A stretch of DNA of 64,000 bases from Apostichopus japonicus (GCF_037975245.1 NC_092575.1:14490310-14554309); one strand, 5' to 3'; shown: positions 22,690 through 40,736, counted from the stretch's first letter. Notes: a model not told the origin generated them from the sequence alone. Translations and numbers: made by a program.

Positions 22690-23300
22690 GAAACCTCAAG
22701 ATATGTACAGAATTATGAGAAGTAATTTAAGATAGGACAGATAGGTGTTCATGGTCGGGGTCAAAGGTCAATTGAAGCCAAATTGGCCTAAATTATGCGG
22801 AAATGTGTTTCGCAAACTCCTAGACCATTCGTCCAATCACGTAGAACCTTGGTAGGTAGGTCCCTCATTATGTAAACTCGTACATGCGTTGTTGATGGCG
22901 TCATGAGTCAAAAGTCAGAGGTCAAAGGTCAAGATACCTGAAGATTGGATTTTAGCCAAGTTTTCTGCTTGTCAGCATGTAGAATAAAAGGCTTTACTGA
23001 AACCTCACGATATATAGAGAAAGATGAGACGAATTTAAAATAGAACATAGTTGGTGGGTAGGTGCCTGACCATACAAACTCGTGCCTGGGTGATTGGTGA
23101 CGTCATAGGTCAAAGGTCAGAGGTCAAATATCCCTAAAACAGTTTTAGCCATTACCTGCTTTTCAGTATGTTGGGAAAAGTTATTAAATCACAAGATACG
23201 AAGAGAATAATGTGAAATTTTTAAAGTGGTACTAAAATGCGGTTGTTCAGGATCGAAATCAAAGGTCACGGTAGGTCAGAGTTCATATTGGCCTAAATTG
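22690..23300. repeat. Degenerate tandem repeat with AGGTCA direct repeats
   Basis: Three diverged modules each begin gaaacctcaagatat-like sequence and end with stacked half-sites: ggggtcaaaggtcaa near 22758, gaggtcaaaggtcaag near 22918 and taggtcaaaggtcagaggtc near 23105. AGGTCA repeats spaced by one base are the DR1 arrangement bound by RXR/HNF4-type nuclear receptors. Whether these work as sites is unknown; such modules can also be ordinary dispersed repeats. Confidence 0.6.
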
Positions 23301-26300
23301 TGCGGAGGAGCTGAAATCTGCAACTCCATTGATTTGCCTGCTTTTTTATTAAGTAGTAGGGTTAATTCTCATCGAATGTTAGCTTGACTTCAATTGGAGT
23401 AACTGGTAACACATCTTTCCGTAGTCGGTGATAAGTCTGTTATTGTATTATCATACCGTCACTTCCGAATAGGCCACACCCGGATGCTACTCACAGTCTC
23501 GGAATGGCACTCATCACATGACTACCTCCCATACGTGAGATGCTTCTTTATATAAAATAAATATATAGTATTGTCACGGTTTGCATTCCCGGGATAATCG
23601 CTAACGTGTGACAACAGGAAATAATTGTTGTTGCTTAATCTGTTTTGACTTATTAACGTTTGTGGTTATGCCAGAAAACGTTTTGCTTGAGTGAGGGAGA
23701 ACGACGACAACAGTAACAATAGATATATACCCCTTGCTAAGAGGATATCTTTACAGTGTACGTGCCCCACCTCTCCCCCCATGTATCCATGCAAATGGTT
23801 TATAATATTGAAAACGTCGCAGTATCAGTTGAGTGATTATAGTATAACGTCTGTAGTCCACACTTTGCAACTTTGTTGTATTATGTGACATTGCAAATTG
23901 CACAAAATTAACATTTCCTAATCTGTCCACAGTACACACGACCCCAGCAATTTAATAGAAAGTGTGTGCCTCCCCCCTTTTACCCTCTGAAGATAAATGG
24001 TGTTGAACTTAATCTTTACAAAACTTGTTGTTCATTCATATAGCTTAGCTGTATTTAGGGCTCCACCTTTCATCCGCAGGAGTGCGTGCATCTCAGATAA
24101 AGAACCGTTGATTCAGTGTATGTGGTTATGTGAACCAGGGAGCTGTTTTCCAGGTAAGAAAGAAGCTTATTGCAACGTAATAATGTTGACGATAACATAT
24201 GTAGCTAATAACCAGTGTATACCTTTCTCATTTAAATTTAACCTTGGTTCTAACTATTTCCCTACATAAAAGTCAATATGAACAATGTTTTTTTGTATAA
24301 CTATATTGCATCCAAACTCGGCATTACCTTGATTGGGTACTTCTTCTTCTTATTTTCCCCATTTATACGTTCAACATTAAACATATTTATCTTTTATTAA
24401 GGTTTGGTCCTGCTTGGCTGAATATGGTATGATGTAACCACCAGAGAGTATTGATTTTTCCTTCAATAACGTTCATTATTTTTCATTAAAATCTCTGATA
24501 GTACAAGATTATGAAAGAAGATACAAGGCGATATGGTGTTGTTGCTATGCAACAAAAAACAGACTAGATAATTCGAATAGAAAATGGAAATGCATATTTT
24601 CTTATAAAATCCATTGCATCCAGACTCAGCTGCCGCCTTAGGTGTGTCATGGAGTTTACCTCCATGGGTGTGTTTATCGTGGTGTGGAAATCATTGCTAT
24701 GACATTACCACACACTGTGGGGTCATACCCTCCTCCCTACCCTCGACGCCCGGTGTCGTGGACACCGCAGCCGTATAACGCCATGATCGCACGACGGTCA
24801 GGGAGAATTGCAATACTCACAGTCTCGACTCTTGCACACTAGACTGTTTCTTCCGTTATTTAAAACCATGTGGTCGTATAGCAACCAGGTCAGCGTATAT
24901 AAATAATGCTTCATGCGATATGTAATGAATCTGCGTTGCCTGCAATGGATAATTAGCGCCCTTATGCAGTCCGGCCTCGTGCTAGAACTTAAGGCACGAT
25001 AAATTAATTAATTTACTACTTATTTTCTGTGCAAACACTCTAAAGTTGAGATTCGAATTTATATAAATATCAATACATTTCACCAATAATATCGAAAGGC
25101 ATAGGCATATTTGCTGTTGACGTTGGGAATGTTGAATGTTACGACTGAGATCTCCGCTTGAGAAAAGACGATATGAGTCGGACTTAATATAATCATATAT
25201 CTATTTGAGCGAAACAAAATGCCGAACTGCTTCTCGTGGCATACACGAGGTGACACGGGGTCAGGTAATTTTACAGTTATAGTTTCCAGTCGTTCTGTGT
25301 TAATCATATCAGTTTATGTAATAGCTACAGTGATTTTATGAATATAATATACCACATCCATACTGTGATGATTCCTCTAAAAACGTCACACAAGAAGAAT
25401 GAAATAGTCGAATATGAGTTTTCATATATACAACTATATTCACAGTATTAGTTCTTTACTTGTTCACAATATAGTAATACGTGTAAAAGAATACATGGCA
25501 TCTCGTACAAAATGACAATATGTAAACAGTCAGCTCCGAAATTAAAATAATAATTACAATATAAACAGTCTCACCACGCGATAGTCAAGTAGACCTATAT
25601 ACAATGGAAGACTACCTTACTCTGTTTTCATATTGTACCAGTTTAGTTTTGCGTAGACATTGACCAAAGCTAACTGGTATGGTGCGGGTTTCCGCTGCTT
25701 TTACAAGAATATAAACTAAGTTTTGTTTTTGTTCAACGGAATTTGGTGAATGAGTATGATTGAAAATTTCTTACTAAACATATCTATATATAATGATATC
25801 GCCAATCTGAACTGATGTGAAACTATTAAGAGTAACGTTACAAGTGCATTCTCTATTAAAATTCTGGAAGGATTCATTTTCTTTGAAGTACAGCTTAAAT
25901 CAGTTCAGTTATCGTGCTAATAACACATAAATATCATTTTCATTTTGACTCCGCTATCTTAAACATTAACTAGTCAATATCTGATTCTTTCCACACTTCT
26001 TTTTTTTTTGGTGTACTTACAATCTATATATCTTTTATTGTGAACAGAACCCTTTTCTTCGTAGCGAAGAATCAGTTTTGAAATCTTTTTAAATTTATAA
26101 AAAGTTATTGTCCAAGGAGTATAGTCAACCTTGAATGTATATATCGCAAAAGGTTCCAATCAAGTTTCAATATTTACGTGCTGATCAAGCAGGTAGCATT
26201 GTATGAATATAGTCTTTACAATTATTTAGAACTCTCCATAAAGGGAAGAGGTATATTTGCAAGATTGTGGAATCGATGTGAATTCATCAAAAAAAATGCT

Positions 26301-26964
26301 TGTCACACGAATATAATATAAGCCTTATTACATGCAATATTACATCGATTAAACTTCAAAGAAAATATTCCAAAGACGAGAGATGTCGGCATCCATTTCT
26401 ACTGTAATTGTATGTCACGAACTAGGAGTTAAGGTGGACAAAGAAGTTCGGCTCTCTTAACCATTTCGGAACATCACCTAACATAAGTTTAAAGCTAACA
26501 AAAAGAACAGTGAGGACTTGCTTAACGTGTCTTAGATAAATTATCAAGAAGGATATCGTGGTAACTTGCGAGGTGTAAACGAGAGACAGAGTTAGGTTGT
26601 GAAGCTGACGACAGTATATTTCATTAAAGTCGAGGAAGTAAAACTCTTATTGGTAAGATTTGTGTGAATTTCAGATTTTAAATATACCACAGTAACGTAT
26701 AATCATTATAACTTCAAACGCCCGATGGTGAAAAGAGGAAACATGAAGAGAGAACAAGCAGACACTAAGATGTCCCTACAATTCCCGACGAGAAAGGACA
26801 AAATTCTCGAAGATGGACTGAGGGGAGTGGGCTGAAAGTAACTGGTGACTAGGGCTATTATATTTCACTTCTTTATCTCCCTTTCCTTTTACAGTTACTT
26901 CAGCTATTGAAGAATTTGTAGTGTACTTGCCATCCAAACATTACGTGTTGAGAATTTAAAGACA
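23301..26964. other. Intergenic region upstream of the lectin gene
   Basis: AT-rich sequence without a supported gene. One small interval, 24080-24153, has a consensus acceptor and donor around a cysteine-rich frame and is discussed as a finding. Gttgctatgcaac at 24541-24553 resembles an RFX X-box. No core promoter element for the lectin is clear. Confidence 0.4.
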
Positions 26965-31754
<4,790 letters not shown>

Positions 31755-32324
31755 ACCAGCAATGATGTTTAGCTTCTATACACACAGGGTTGTAATATTC
31801 ATTATAACTCTCCTGCAATACGTATCTTTTAATAGTTAGTGTCTCACAACACATTGAAAAATGTGATCGTTTGATTCATATTAAGGTAGTATGTATGATT
31901 AGATAGCGAGTTTGTTTTTGTTTATATCATTTTCTTTACTTATTTTTCGACAACAAGTTTCAAAAGTGACCAGAAAATATGTGCTCAAATTGCCCTTCTG
32001 TAGCCCATGTTTACAATATAAACACCAAAGACAGGGGACTATATAATCTATGCTATCAAAGTGGACGACAATCCCTACGACTTTCAACGAGGCAAGACTG
32101 TTATCAGGAAACCATATTTACTGCAACTCAGCATATATTTCGTAAATTCATGTGATATAGTAATCATTAATGATACTTTCTATGGTTTTATAATATGAGT
32201 CTGATCTTACTTTATCAGTATGTTCTGAACATTATATAGATTGAAAATGTTAATGTTAAATTTTCTAAAAACGAATGCTCTGTCACGACTTTATTTCAAT
32301 ATAATCACTTGTAACTAAATTTTT

Positions 32325-32330
32325 AATAAA
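32325..32330 (+). other. Poly(A) signal, lectin gene
   Basis: AATAAA about 570 bases after the lectin stop, followed by a gtgtgt-containing stretch that could be the downstream GU-rich element. Inferred site. Confidence 0.5.
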
Positions 32331-32951
32331 GTGTGTCTTAGGATGGATGTATAGAACGGAATATTGACGTTTGAGGCAACACCTCCCTGTGTGTAGTACC
32401 GAATGTGAATGGTATATGAATAGATTTTATGACGAGGTTTCATACAACTACAAAAATAAATGTACATCAGATATAAGATTTTGGATCACAACTTGGGCTG
32501 AGATCTATGTAGTGCCAATTGCTTCTATTTGGTGATTTATCTAGATACACATTTCTACACAGGCATGCATGCCATATATGTGCCGAAAGTTCTAAAAGGC
32601 TGATACCATGGATATTTAACACTTGCCTTTGCTTTCATCAGATTGTGTTAAGTATTAACTCAGCTTCCGAGTAGACGCCGTATAGGAGCAAATGTTTGGA
32701 TTTTTTTTAGGACACATTTCGCTGTTTCACACTTTAACGTCTTGTTTTTAACATATTATATTCTCAATAGCATTGTATTTAACTGTTTGGTATTACATTT
32801 TCGAGTTGTATATCATGTGAAATTTGTCACGATTTTGAAAAACAGGTATGAAATATTTTGATCAAATAGCTTATAATTATATGAAGCAATTGTGTTGAAG
32901 TTTAATGTGAATACTTAATTAAAAGTATAGTCGTTACTCTGGTTTTATGTG

Positions 32952-33363
32952 ATAATATGACAGATTCCTTAAATCCGACTTGCTCAAGTCTTGATAAAGA
33001 TTTGAGAGCGTGGTGGCCAATTGGCTAAGGCGTCGGACTCGTGATCCAAGGATTGCTGGTTCGATTCCTGCCTAGTTCATTACGTTGTGTCCTTGGGAAA
33101 GATGCTTTATCTCACTTGCACTCTCTCCATCCAGGGGTTAAATGGGTACCTGTGAGGTAACTTGTCATTGGGCGCAGTATATAACTGCTGCCGACTGGAG
33201 GGATTTTCTCTGGGACAGGTTATCATTGACCAGGGGTAATATAACGCCTGTAAAGCGCTTTGAGACCTATCGCTGGTATAAAGCGCTATATAAAAATCAA
33301 ATATTATATTATTATAATATGACAGATACCTTAAATCCGACTTGCTTAAGTCTTTATAAAGAT
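32952..33363. repeat. 50-bp direct repeats flanking a SINE
   Basis: The 50 bases at 32952-33001 (ataatatgacagattcctta at the start) recur at 33314-33363 with three substitutions. The SINE at 33004-33313 lies exactly between them. This is longer than an ordinary SINE target duplication. Confidence 0.9.
33004..33313 (+). mobile_element. tRNA-derived SINE, family 2
   Basis: The head has an A-box-like tggccaattggctaaggcg, an anticodon-like loop ctcgtga and a B box ggttcgattcc; the loop would read CGT, as in a tRNA-Thr. The body includes tgtccttgggaaagatgctt, gggttaaatgggtacctgtg and taaagcgctttgagacc, ending gcgctatataaaaatcaaat and a (tat)n tail. This layout is common to tRNA SINEs of many marine animals. 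It is unrelated to SINE family 1 in this window. Confidence 0.88.
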
Positions 33364-35252
33364 AATCAGTTCAGTGGTATACTTTATGTGAGTTCATTGT
33401 TTCCTAGAATCATGTAAATGCATACCGGTAGTTATTGGTCAATACGTGTTAGTGATATTTTGCAATAAGCAAACAATAATCGATCAAACATTAGACATCA
33501 AGTACCCTAAAGTAAAAGTATGAGTGTAATTTTGATTTGACTTATACATGGTATAGGCGGATTTGAGTTTCGGTAAGAATCATGTTAGCAATTTGACAAA
33601 ACCACACAAATTAGAGACATGAAAAATGTGGTAAAGATGATTATATTAAAACGCCGTTTAAATGAAAGTTTCAAAAGCAGACTAGGTTAGCTTATATAAA
33701 TTTATAAATAATATTAGTCTTATTTTGGGTGTTTGCCTATTCAATGCAATACACAACGTTGGTAAATCACGTGTTTAAGGAAATACTCACAACATGTGAT
33801 TACCTTGCATTTAAATGTTTCGGTTATAACGTCATGAGACTAACGAAATATCATTCATCACAGTACTTGCCGCTCTCTCCTGTAGTACGATTACGATAAT
33901 TCTCTTAAGTAATATAATTTATTTACTGGCTTCAATTGACTACAGCTATAGTAAAATTATAAATAGAAGAACTGAGAGTGAAGCCGAACTTTACATGATT
34001 TCTGTATTAAAAATATTTGTTCTGAACTTCCTGTTTGATTCTTCATTTATTCGTCTCTACAGCAGAATGTATTGAGAATATCACTAGTATCCTGGCATTC
34101 TGATCAACGTCTAAACTGTGCCCGATATCTTATAGTGACCTGCTCTTACTGTACCCCATCTGTGTTTCAAGGAATGATAGTTTTTGTCGCCATCTTTATG
34201 TAATAAAGCAAAACTGTTACACGACTGCGCGTGCATACGCACGCACATTATATATGTATAACGAATGTAATGTTTTTTTTTTTACTGTTTTAATGGGTAA
34301 AGCTTTGTTAATATTACCGTCTCGTTGCAATCTGCCCGACGTTTCACTGAGTGATGTCACGCATTAAATTGTTATCAGACCCTATTTTACAGTAACCTAT
34401 CAATGTGTTTTTGACAGGATATTTAGAACTCAACGCAAAAAAAATGAAATTTTCACATTACCCCGTGTGATCGAACAATCTGATATAAATTTTACCAGAT
34501 TATTTCACTTTCTGTCAAAGCCGATATAATTGTAAATAAACAAACTTTTATGATCAGAAAGTCAGTTTTCACATCTTGATTTATAATTGACATAATTTTG
34601 TTACTTAACTAACCAGGCTGTACATTTCGAAGCGGTTATAGATATATCATCTATAAAGGAGGTCGATTCATCTTCAAGATATTTGCTAAAAAGCATCTCA
34701 ATAACATACTAAACAATTATGAATAACAGTTGGGAGAGGTTAGGTTGGCAGACGTTCTCTAATCCCCCCCCCCCCCATACACACCCATAACTCCAGCTCA
34801 TCATATTTCCATACGATAGTAATATACTATGGAATTGCGTAGTAAAGTTCAGCATGGGTTACACAAGGGGGCCGAACATTACATATGGGTGTTGGGAGGT
34901 TGATGCAATATTCATCAACCATCAATTTCTCTCCTTTATTTGCAATCGTTATGAGCAGTCTCAAAGCAAAAGTTATTTTTTAGGGGATTGGGATGGAGTG
35001 AGTGGGGCAGGGGGGGGGTGGTTTGTGGGTATAAGGGGGAAGCAATATGGGCAACAACTATCACTATTAACTAAAAGGGCTGCTTTAACTACGGACAATT
35101 TTAACCGGGTCGATATCTTAAGCAACGGACAATTCTGTTGCATGACGTCACTGGGTATGTTCATCTTGACTGTCCGTTGGGAAGATTCAGGATACTGTAA
35201 GATGATATAAAAGGATCGTCTCTTATGCTAAATCTCTGGATAGGTAATTGAA
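33364..35252. other. Intergenic region, no recognisable gene
   Basis: AT-rich sequence with one 13-base C run at 34764-34776 and a shorter G-rich stretch near 35006-35030. An open frame at 34854-35210 crosses the G-rich stretch and has no recognisable domain; I do not call it. Confidence 0.45.
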
Positions 35253-35582
35253 GGCTAACATTGATGATGACGTCACTTCCTCATTGTATATCTAAAGGTT
35301 GAGGTTAATCAACTCTTATATCAATTTGAATCATCCAGCCAAAACATCATGTTCTTATTAATAACATATAAACAACAGAGAGCATCGTTGGATGACATTG
35401 AGCACCATCTGTTCTTGACACATTTGTATATGCATTGTTAATATGTCATGTGAGGGCTATAAAATGTCTTATTTATCCCATTGAGTTTAGTGTTACATCT
35501 GATGGAACTGATCTAATAGTCGGTGGGTTAGACTACAAAGTCCAGTCACTTTAGCTGATGAACGTCAACTGCTTAAAAGTTG
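35253..35582 (+). repeat. Dispersed repeat D, copy 1
   Basis: About 330 bp starting ggctaacattgatgatgacg and ending tcaactgcttaaaagttg. It is repeated at 38333-38640, with shared blocks ttggatgacatt, caacaccat-like sequence, aatatgtcatgtgag and aaagtccagtcactttag. Divergence is moderate. No coding potential or terminal structure is visible. Confidence 0.8.
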
Positions 35583-37981
35583 AAGTCGAAAAGAAGAAAT
35601 AGAAAAGGAAACAAAAATTGAATTCGACAAGGAAGATGGTCTAATAACAAGGAGGAGAATGAACCAAAATGTGACGCATGAATTATTCAGACAACCATTA
35701 GCGTGTGGATTGTGAACCACGAAGGTTCAACGTTACATAAAAACATAACATCCATCACAAAAGCTCAAGCGTTCGAAGCATTTCCGTTTTATAGGAATGA
35801 CTTTGCAGCACACTTTTCTGCACGAGATTGACCAATTCTATATATAGCTCACTATAATCACGTGCCGGTAATTCACCTTCAACGTGACCAACGGAGAAGG
35901 GGAGCTGAGGTGTGGATTTATCCGTCACTTTTTGGTTTGCCTTGTCTAAACATGTATAATAATTATCCAGGCTGCTGTAATCATTGAAAATTCGGGTCAA
36001 CGTAACAAGTATGACTGCACCATTGGTATACCGACGTAAAAGCAATGTCCGATTTTATTTCTACGAGGAAATTGACAGCTAGCTAACCGTCAAATTATCA
36101 TTTTGTGTTTTGTCGTAGGCCTACCAAAGTCCGTGAAAATGTTGGAATTTTCCTTAAAACTTTCTATAAATGGTCGAAAGTTTGAGGAAAACACCGAAAT
36201 CTCGCAACAGTTTATTTTGACCTTTCGTTGTACCCTCATACATCCTCCTACTTTATTGAGTACCACCTAATTATATTACTATCCCGGGGTTTCAAGAAAA
36301 GTTGCTATTTTGAGATGAAAATAGTTTGTTGAACTTTTAAAACGTTAAGATTTCAAGGAAGAAATCGAAATATTTGGGAGATAACAGTATTAAAATTTGT
36401 GTCATGAGTGTGTCATTTTGTCAGGTCATGAAGACAAAGTGTTGCCGAAGGTGCAAACACGGCTATTCCTTTAGCTATTCTTCTTCTCTTTTAACTTTGC
36501 ATTTTTCATTCTTTTTTCCATGATCAAGCTGATTTTACGCACTTGACACTGAAACAATGAAAGCACTTATTAGGTACATGCTCAGAAATTCAACATGTTT
36601 GATCCACCATTATTTTGGAAAGCTCAACTTTATAATGGAAAATATGTAGTGCTATAAATAATAAGTCTATAAAAATCAATGCAAATGAGAATCGGTCTGT
36701 AATATTTTGATTTGTTCAAGCTATCACCTTTGTCTGTCAAAGAACTTTTAAGCTGCTATTTCCATGCAGGGTGGAATAAAAATGTTCTTACCTTTTCTTT
36801 AGTGTGGTATCTCGTTCATCTCTATCACATAGACACCTGATGATGGTTGGGTGTGCTTCTGATACCTTAACTAAGACTCTTCTCAGACGCGTAAGTAAAG
36901 ATATTATTAGAGAATTATAGTGTATACAAGCATCTACAGATGCCTGTAGCAGCGGCGAATTAGATATAGGAGGCTGAAATTTGATGGAAACAGCCAGATG
37001 CGAAGGAAGGAGCTTGTGCAGGAGGGGGCATTCCCGCCCTCCCTCCTTGTGCACGCCATGGGCGTTTAGTGCTGTTGCCAGATAATGGTACCGCTTGGAA
37101 CCACATCGTGACCGGGTTTGCGTTACTTTTACCAAACAAACGTAATACAAAAACATAAATGGATCTATCCACTAACAAGTAACTATTGTCAACGAATTTA
37201 ATTTATAGTATTTTATTTTTCTCATTCCAATTAAAGGGGTTTTCTTATATAATCGTCCCTGGTCCTACCGAGGGGATTTCATTACACGGTGCTTTTTCAG
37301 GGACCTTAATTTTCCTCGAAGAGATCGAGTTTGATTTCCCAGATTCCGAAAAAAAATGCTAGCAAAGTTGATTTTACAGCAAATGATAATAATGGATTCA
37401 AATAAGACTCACATACGTACCTCAAGTAAGAGGATATTAATGTCCATGTGCTTAATGTCTTTCGTCGTTGTATAGTCATAAATTTAATGCTTGATACGTG
37501 TTACCGGAGGCCGGTTAAAACGCAAAACGTTCTCTATGAATTCTGGACTGCTCACATAGCGTAAACATCTTGTCGTATAGATTTTAATAATATGAAAGCA
37601 AATGCACCACTTGAATGGCATTAATCTATCTCTATTGTTATAAACTTGTTTCGCAAAAGGAAGATGTGGTTCTTCAATGAGTATCGATAAAGTCCATTAG
37701 TGTGTTACGTGTTGGACATAACGGGGACTACTTGGTATTACAGTAATGGCGGTTTTCTTCATCTCTTCATTGTTCATCAGAATGTAGTCCATTGACTGGT
37801 AAAACAAATAGAACAAATAACAAGGAATCGGATAACATTCTTCCTAGATCAAACTAGTTTTATCCTGAGACGTGTACAACGAACAGATAGACCGAAGACT
37901 GCGAAGAGTTGAAGACATCCCGAAGATCAGGTGTAGTATCTGTTCCCTTTAGAGGGGAATGGTCATACACACCTCACGATG
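35583..37981. other. Intergenic region with two weak minus-strand open frames
   Basis: Two minus-strand frames stand out, 35755-36045 (no ATG, in-frame TAA close upstream) and 36788-37156 (has an ATG and ends at a consensus donor). Neither resembles a known domain. The rest is AT-rich. Confidence 0.35.
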
Positions 37982-38092
37982 GTCACACAGTCACAGTCTC
38001 GATGCAAGGGGACTATGGTTGAGAGCGGATCAGATGTTCGGTAGTTCGGTTTTCGTGCCCATGGTTCTTTCCTGGGTGAGTTTTCTTTAAAA
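37982..38092 (+). repeat. Dispersed repeat B, copy 3
   Basis: Cacagtctcgatgcaagg, ttgagagcggatcag and cgtgcccatggttctttcct match the copies at 688 and 22306. It is followed by an aaaaaatatatatat tract. Confidence 0.72.
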
Positions 38093-38332
38093 AAATATAT
38101 ATATCCCCGGTATTCAATCATGGGAGAATGATCGACAGATAGATTTTGCTGTAACTTGATTACTCACTTAAATAAATAAATAATGAATAAAGCAGAATTT
38201 TAGTCTTGATGTTATAATAGATAAAAAAAACCAAAAAACTTTGAGTCCAATACTTTGTTTCTGTAGCTTTTCCAGTATTTTTCAAGATATGTATCGTTAA
38301 ATATACTTAATTTCTGGAATATTCGTTTACTA

Positions 38333-38640
38333 GGCTAACTTGATGGTGACGTCGGCTCCTCATTGCAGTTCTTATAGTTAATGTTAATCCGTTGTTTCTT
38401 AAGGTCAACCAGAATATGTTCGTTAAACTTCATATACGCAACAGAGCACCCTTTGGATGACATTCAACACCATTTGTCCTTAACAAATTGGTAATAAATT
38501 ATAAACATGTCATTTGAGACCATATCATCTTAATTTCTCCCTTTGAGTTTTGTATTGCAACTGAGGAACTAGTCTGATGGGCTGTGTACTAAACTAAAAG
38601 GTCCAGTCCCTTTAACTCGTGAACCTCAACTGTTTAAAGG
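38333..38640 (+). repeat. Dispersed repeat D, copy 2
   Basis: Diverged direct copy of 35253-35582; see that entry for shared blocks. It lies about 240 bases after repeat B copy 3. Confidence 0.8.
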
Positions 38641-39089
38641 GTCATTCCAAAAAACAAACAAAAAATAACTAACTGTGCTATACAACCGTAGCTAGACCGA
38701 GAGCAGTGGTTTTAAACGGTCCACGGCATATCAAAGTTAATTTGGTTCCTGAAGTTATCAAAACACAATAAGAGGTATCTTTTTTTTGTGAATCTCAAAC
38801 AAAGTTCACAAAATCACTACTACTACGTACTATCCGGTATGAGAATTGCTACAACAATGTTGCTTATAATGGGACCATATTGACACTGGTATACTTTGGT
38901 CTTCTTGCAAAAGTGATATAGATTGAATTCTATGTATATTAAAATGTTATCACATGGTCTTGCTGGCTTGTATGTCTCTGGCATTGCAACGAATATAATG
39001 CTTGTTTTGGTGTAGGTTGGGTAAATCTTTGCCAACACATTTATACCCAACAATGAGTTTAATTGCTTGGCTTACCACAAATAACCAAA

Positions 39090-39330
39090 TGGCGATAGTT
39101 TGAAACAGGGTGTTTTTAATATAAAATAATTATATGGCTCTTAAAGGCATCCGTAGATTCACTTTTAGGAGAATAGCGCCTCATCAGGCCACGTTTTCAG
39201 TGGACGGTGGCTGCAAGCATGCCGGTCGCAGAGATGTCACCACCTCTGGCCAAAGGCAAGGATTCACGCACGCCACCTAGTACGCTTCTGGTCGATTTGA
39301 CCGACCTTCTGCGCATCCTCCCGGGTTCTT
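39090..39330 (+). repeat. Dispersed repeat C, copy 2
   Basis: Ggagaatagcgcctcatc, cagtggacggtggctgcaag and ctggccaaaggcaaggatt, then gcgcatcctcccgggtt, match 1270-1520 in the same orientation and 21060-21260 inverted. The open frame 39207-39479 lies mostly in this repeat. Confidence 0.78.
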
Positions 39331-39582
39331 TTGCGACAACAAGGGAGACATGGTACGGGATCCTAGGCCACAAAAAGTACCATACCTACAGCCAAAGGTA
39401 TTATCGCCAGAGGCCTGTCTTGAACCCTAGCCACGATTTACACGACCGACAAGGAATGAGTCTTTCGTCACCCGCTTAACAGCATCGGCCACCACATCAG
39501 CTAGTAAATTATGTGGTTGAATTAATATATCAAGACTTCAGCGTCGACTACTGAAAGAGAAAAAGAAATTTATAACGTGTTT

Positions 39583-39655
39583 AACCAACCATTCATGGAG
39601 TCGAACTCAGTTTCATCGGCTTACCAGTCCACTGCTCTACCATCTGAGCCATATG
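39583..39655 (-). other. Degenerate tRNA-like sequence (tRNA-Thr-like)
   Basis: On the minus strand, tatggctcagatggtagagc matches a tRNA A box and D arm, ctggtaa could be an anticodon loop with GGT, and gagttcgactcc matches a B box. The acceptor, T and anticodon stems pair poorly, so it is a tRNA pseudogene or a decayed SINE head, not a working tRNA gene. Confidence 0.4.
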
Positions 39656-39789
39656 ACAAGTTAACTTTTAGCGAGCTTAAATTGGTATTATTGGTTGGAT
39701 ACAATCTATTGGTAACAGTGAATGACACTGCCTTCAACGAAATCTCTATTCATCCTGTTTTACTCTCATTAGAACAACGGATCTGAATA

Positions 39790-40736
39790 TCTTTATTAAC
39801 AAGAAGCTCACGCTTCAATGTCTTTGTTTACATTGCAGCAAGCAGTAAGAATGTCGTTTCCTTTCAAGACGTAAATGTACAATAGGCTTATTCCCCGATA
39901 CTATCGATGAAATCGAAGCAAGCAGTGAAAGAAAAACCGATTCCGTGAAATCTTCTTATTCACAAAAAGGTCGATTACGATTATGCTCGCAAGAGAGTTC
40001 TTGCTGTAAGTTGTCTCCCTTTACAACTAAATTCTATGCAGACGATTATGAACTGGGATTAAGCCTAACATTTCAACAAACAATTTCAAGACCTTTTTGA
40101 ATGAGGAAGGGACAATACTTATTAAGTCAAACACGTTAACTACATAGACTATTCTTATTTAGGAATCTGAATGGCTGGAAATAGCACAGTAATTCGAAAC
40201 TCGAAACATAATTCATAGGGTTTTGAGTTTATGCAAGTAGATTTGGGAAACACGGGGATCGGGAATTCGTCAACTACAAGACTTTGTTTAGCCCGCAGTG
40301 ACTTGTTGTATTTATTGATACTCTGAAACTGCGGTATTTGCGTGTATATTTTGTCAACACTCTGACATGGTCGACTCTATCAGTAGCTAAAATCTCTATA
40401 AAGCATAAGTTATAGGAGACAATAGCTAGTCCCTTGCAAGGTCGTAGCTACTCTCCTTTCACCGCCGCCCCTCCTTCTCATTTCATTTGCCGATACGTTA
40501 CTGAACCATGACAGTTGTATATTAGATCTCTATAACAAAGATATAAACGAACGGAATAAAACTTAAATTTCCTCCTCCTATTGATTTGAAAAGAGGTGTT
40601 TGCGTCACCTCTCATAGAGTGTGGGTTTGAAAAAATTGAACATAGAACAAATAAATGATTTGTCTTTCATCCAGAACTCACCTTAATTTATTATTTGTCT
40701 TTCATCCAGAACTCTGTTTTACTCTGTTTAACAAAA
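39790..40736. other. Intergenic region, no recognisable gene
   Basis: AT-rich DNA. A 23-base block starting gatttgtctttcatccagaa is duplicated at about 40658 and 40694. Nothing else can be supported. Confidence 0.45.

Noticed and set aside
35755-36045. 96-codon minus-strand frame with protein-like composition
   Set aside because: No ATG, an in-frame TAA just upstream and no usable acceptor; no domain recognised.
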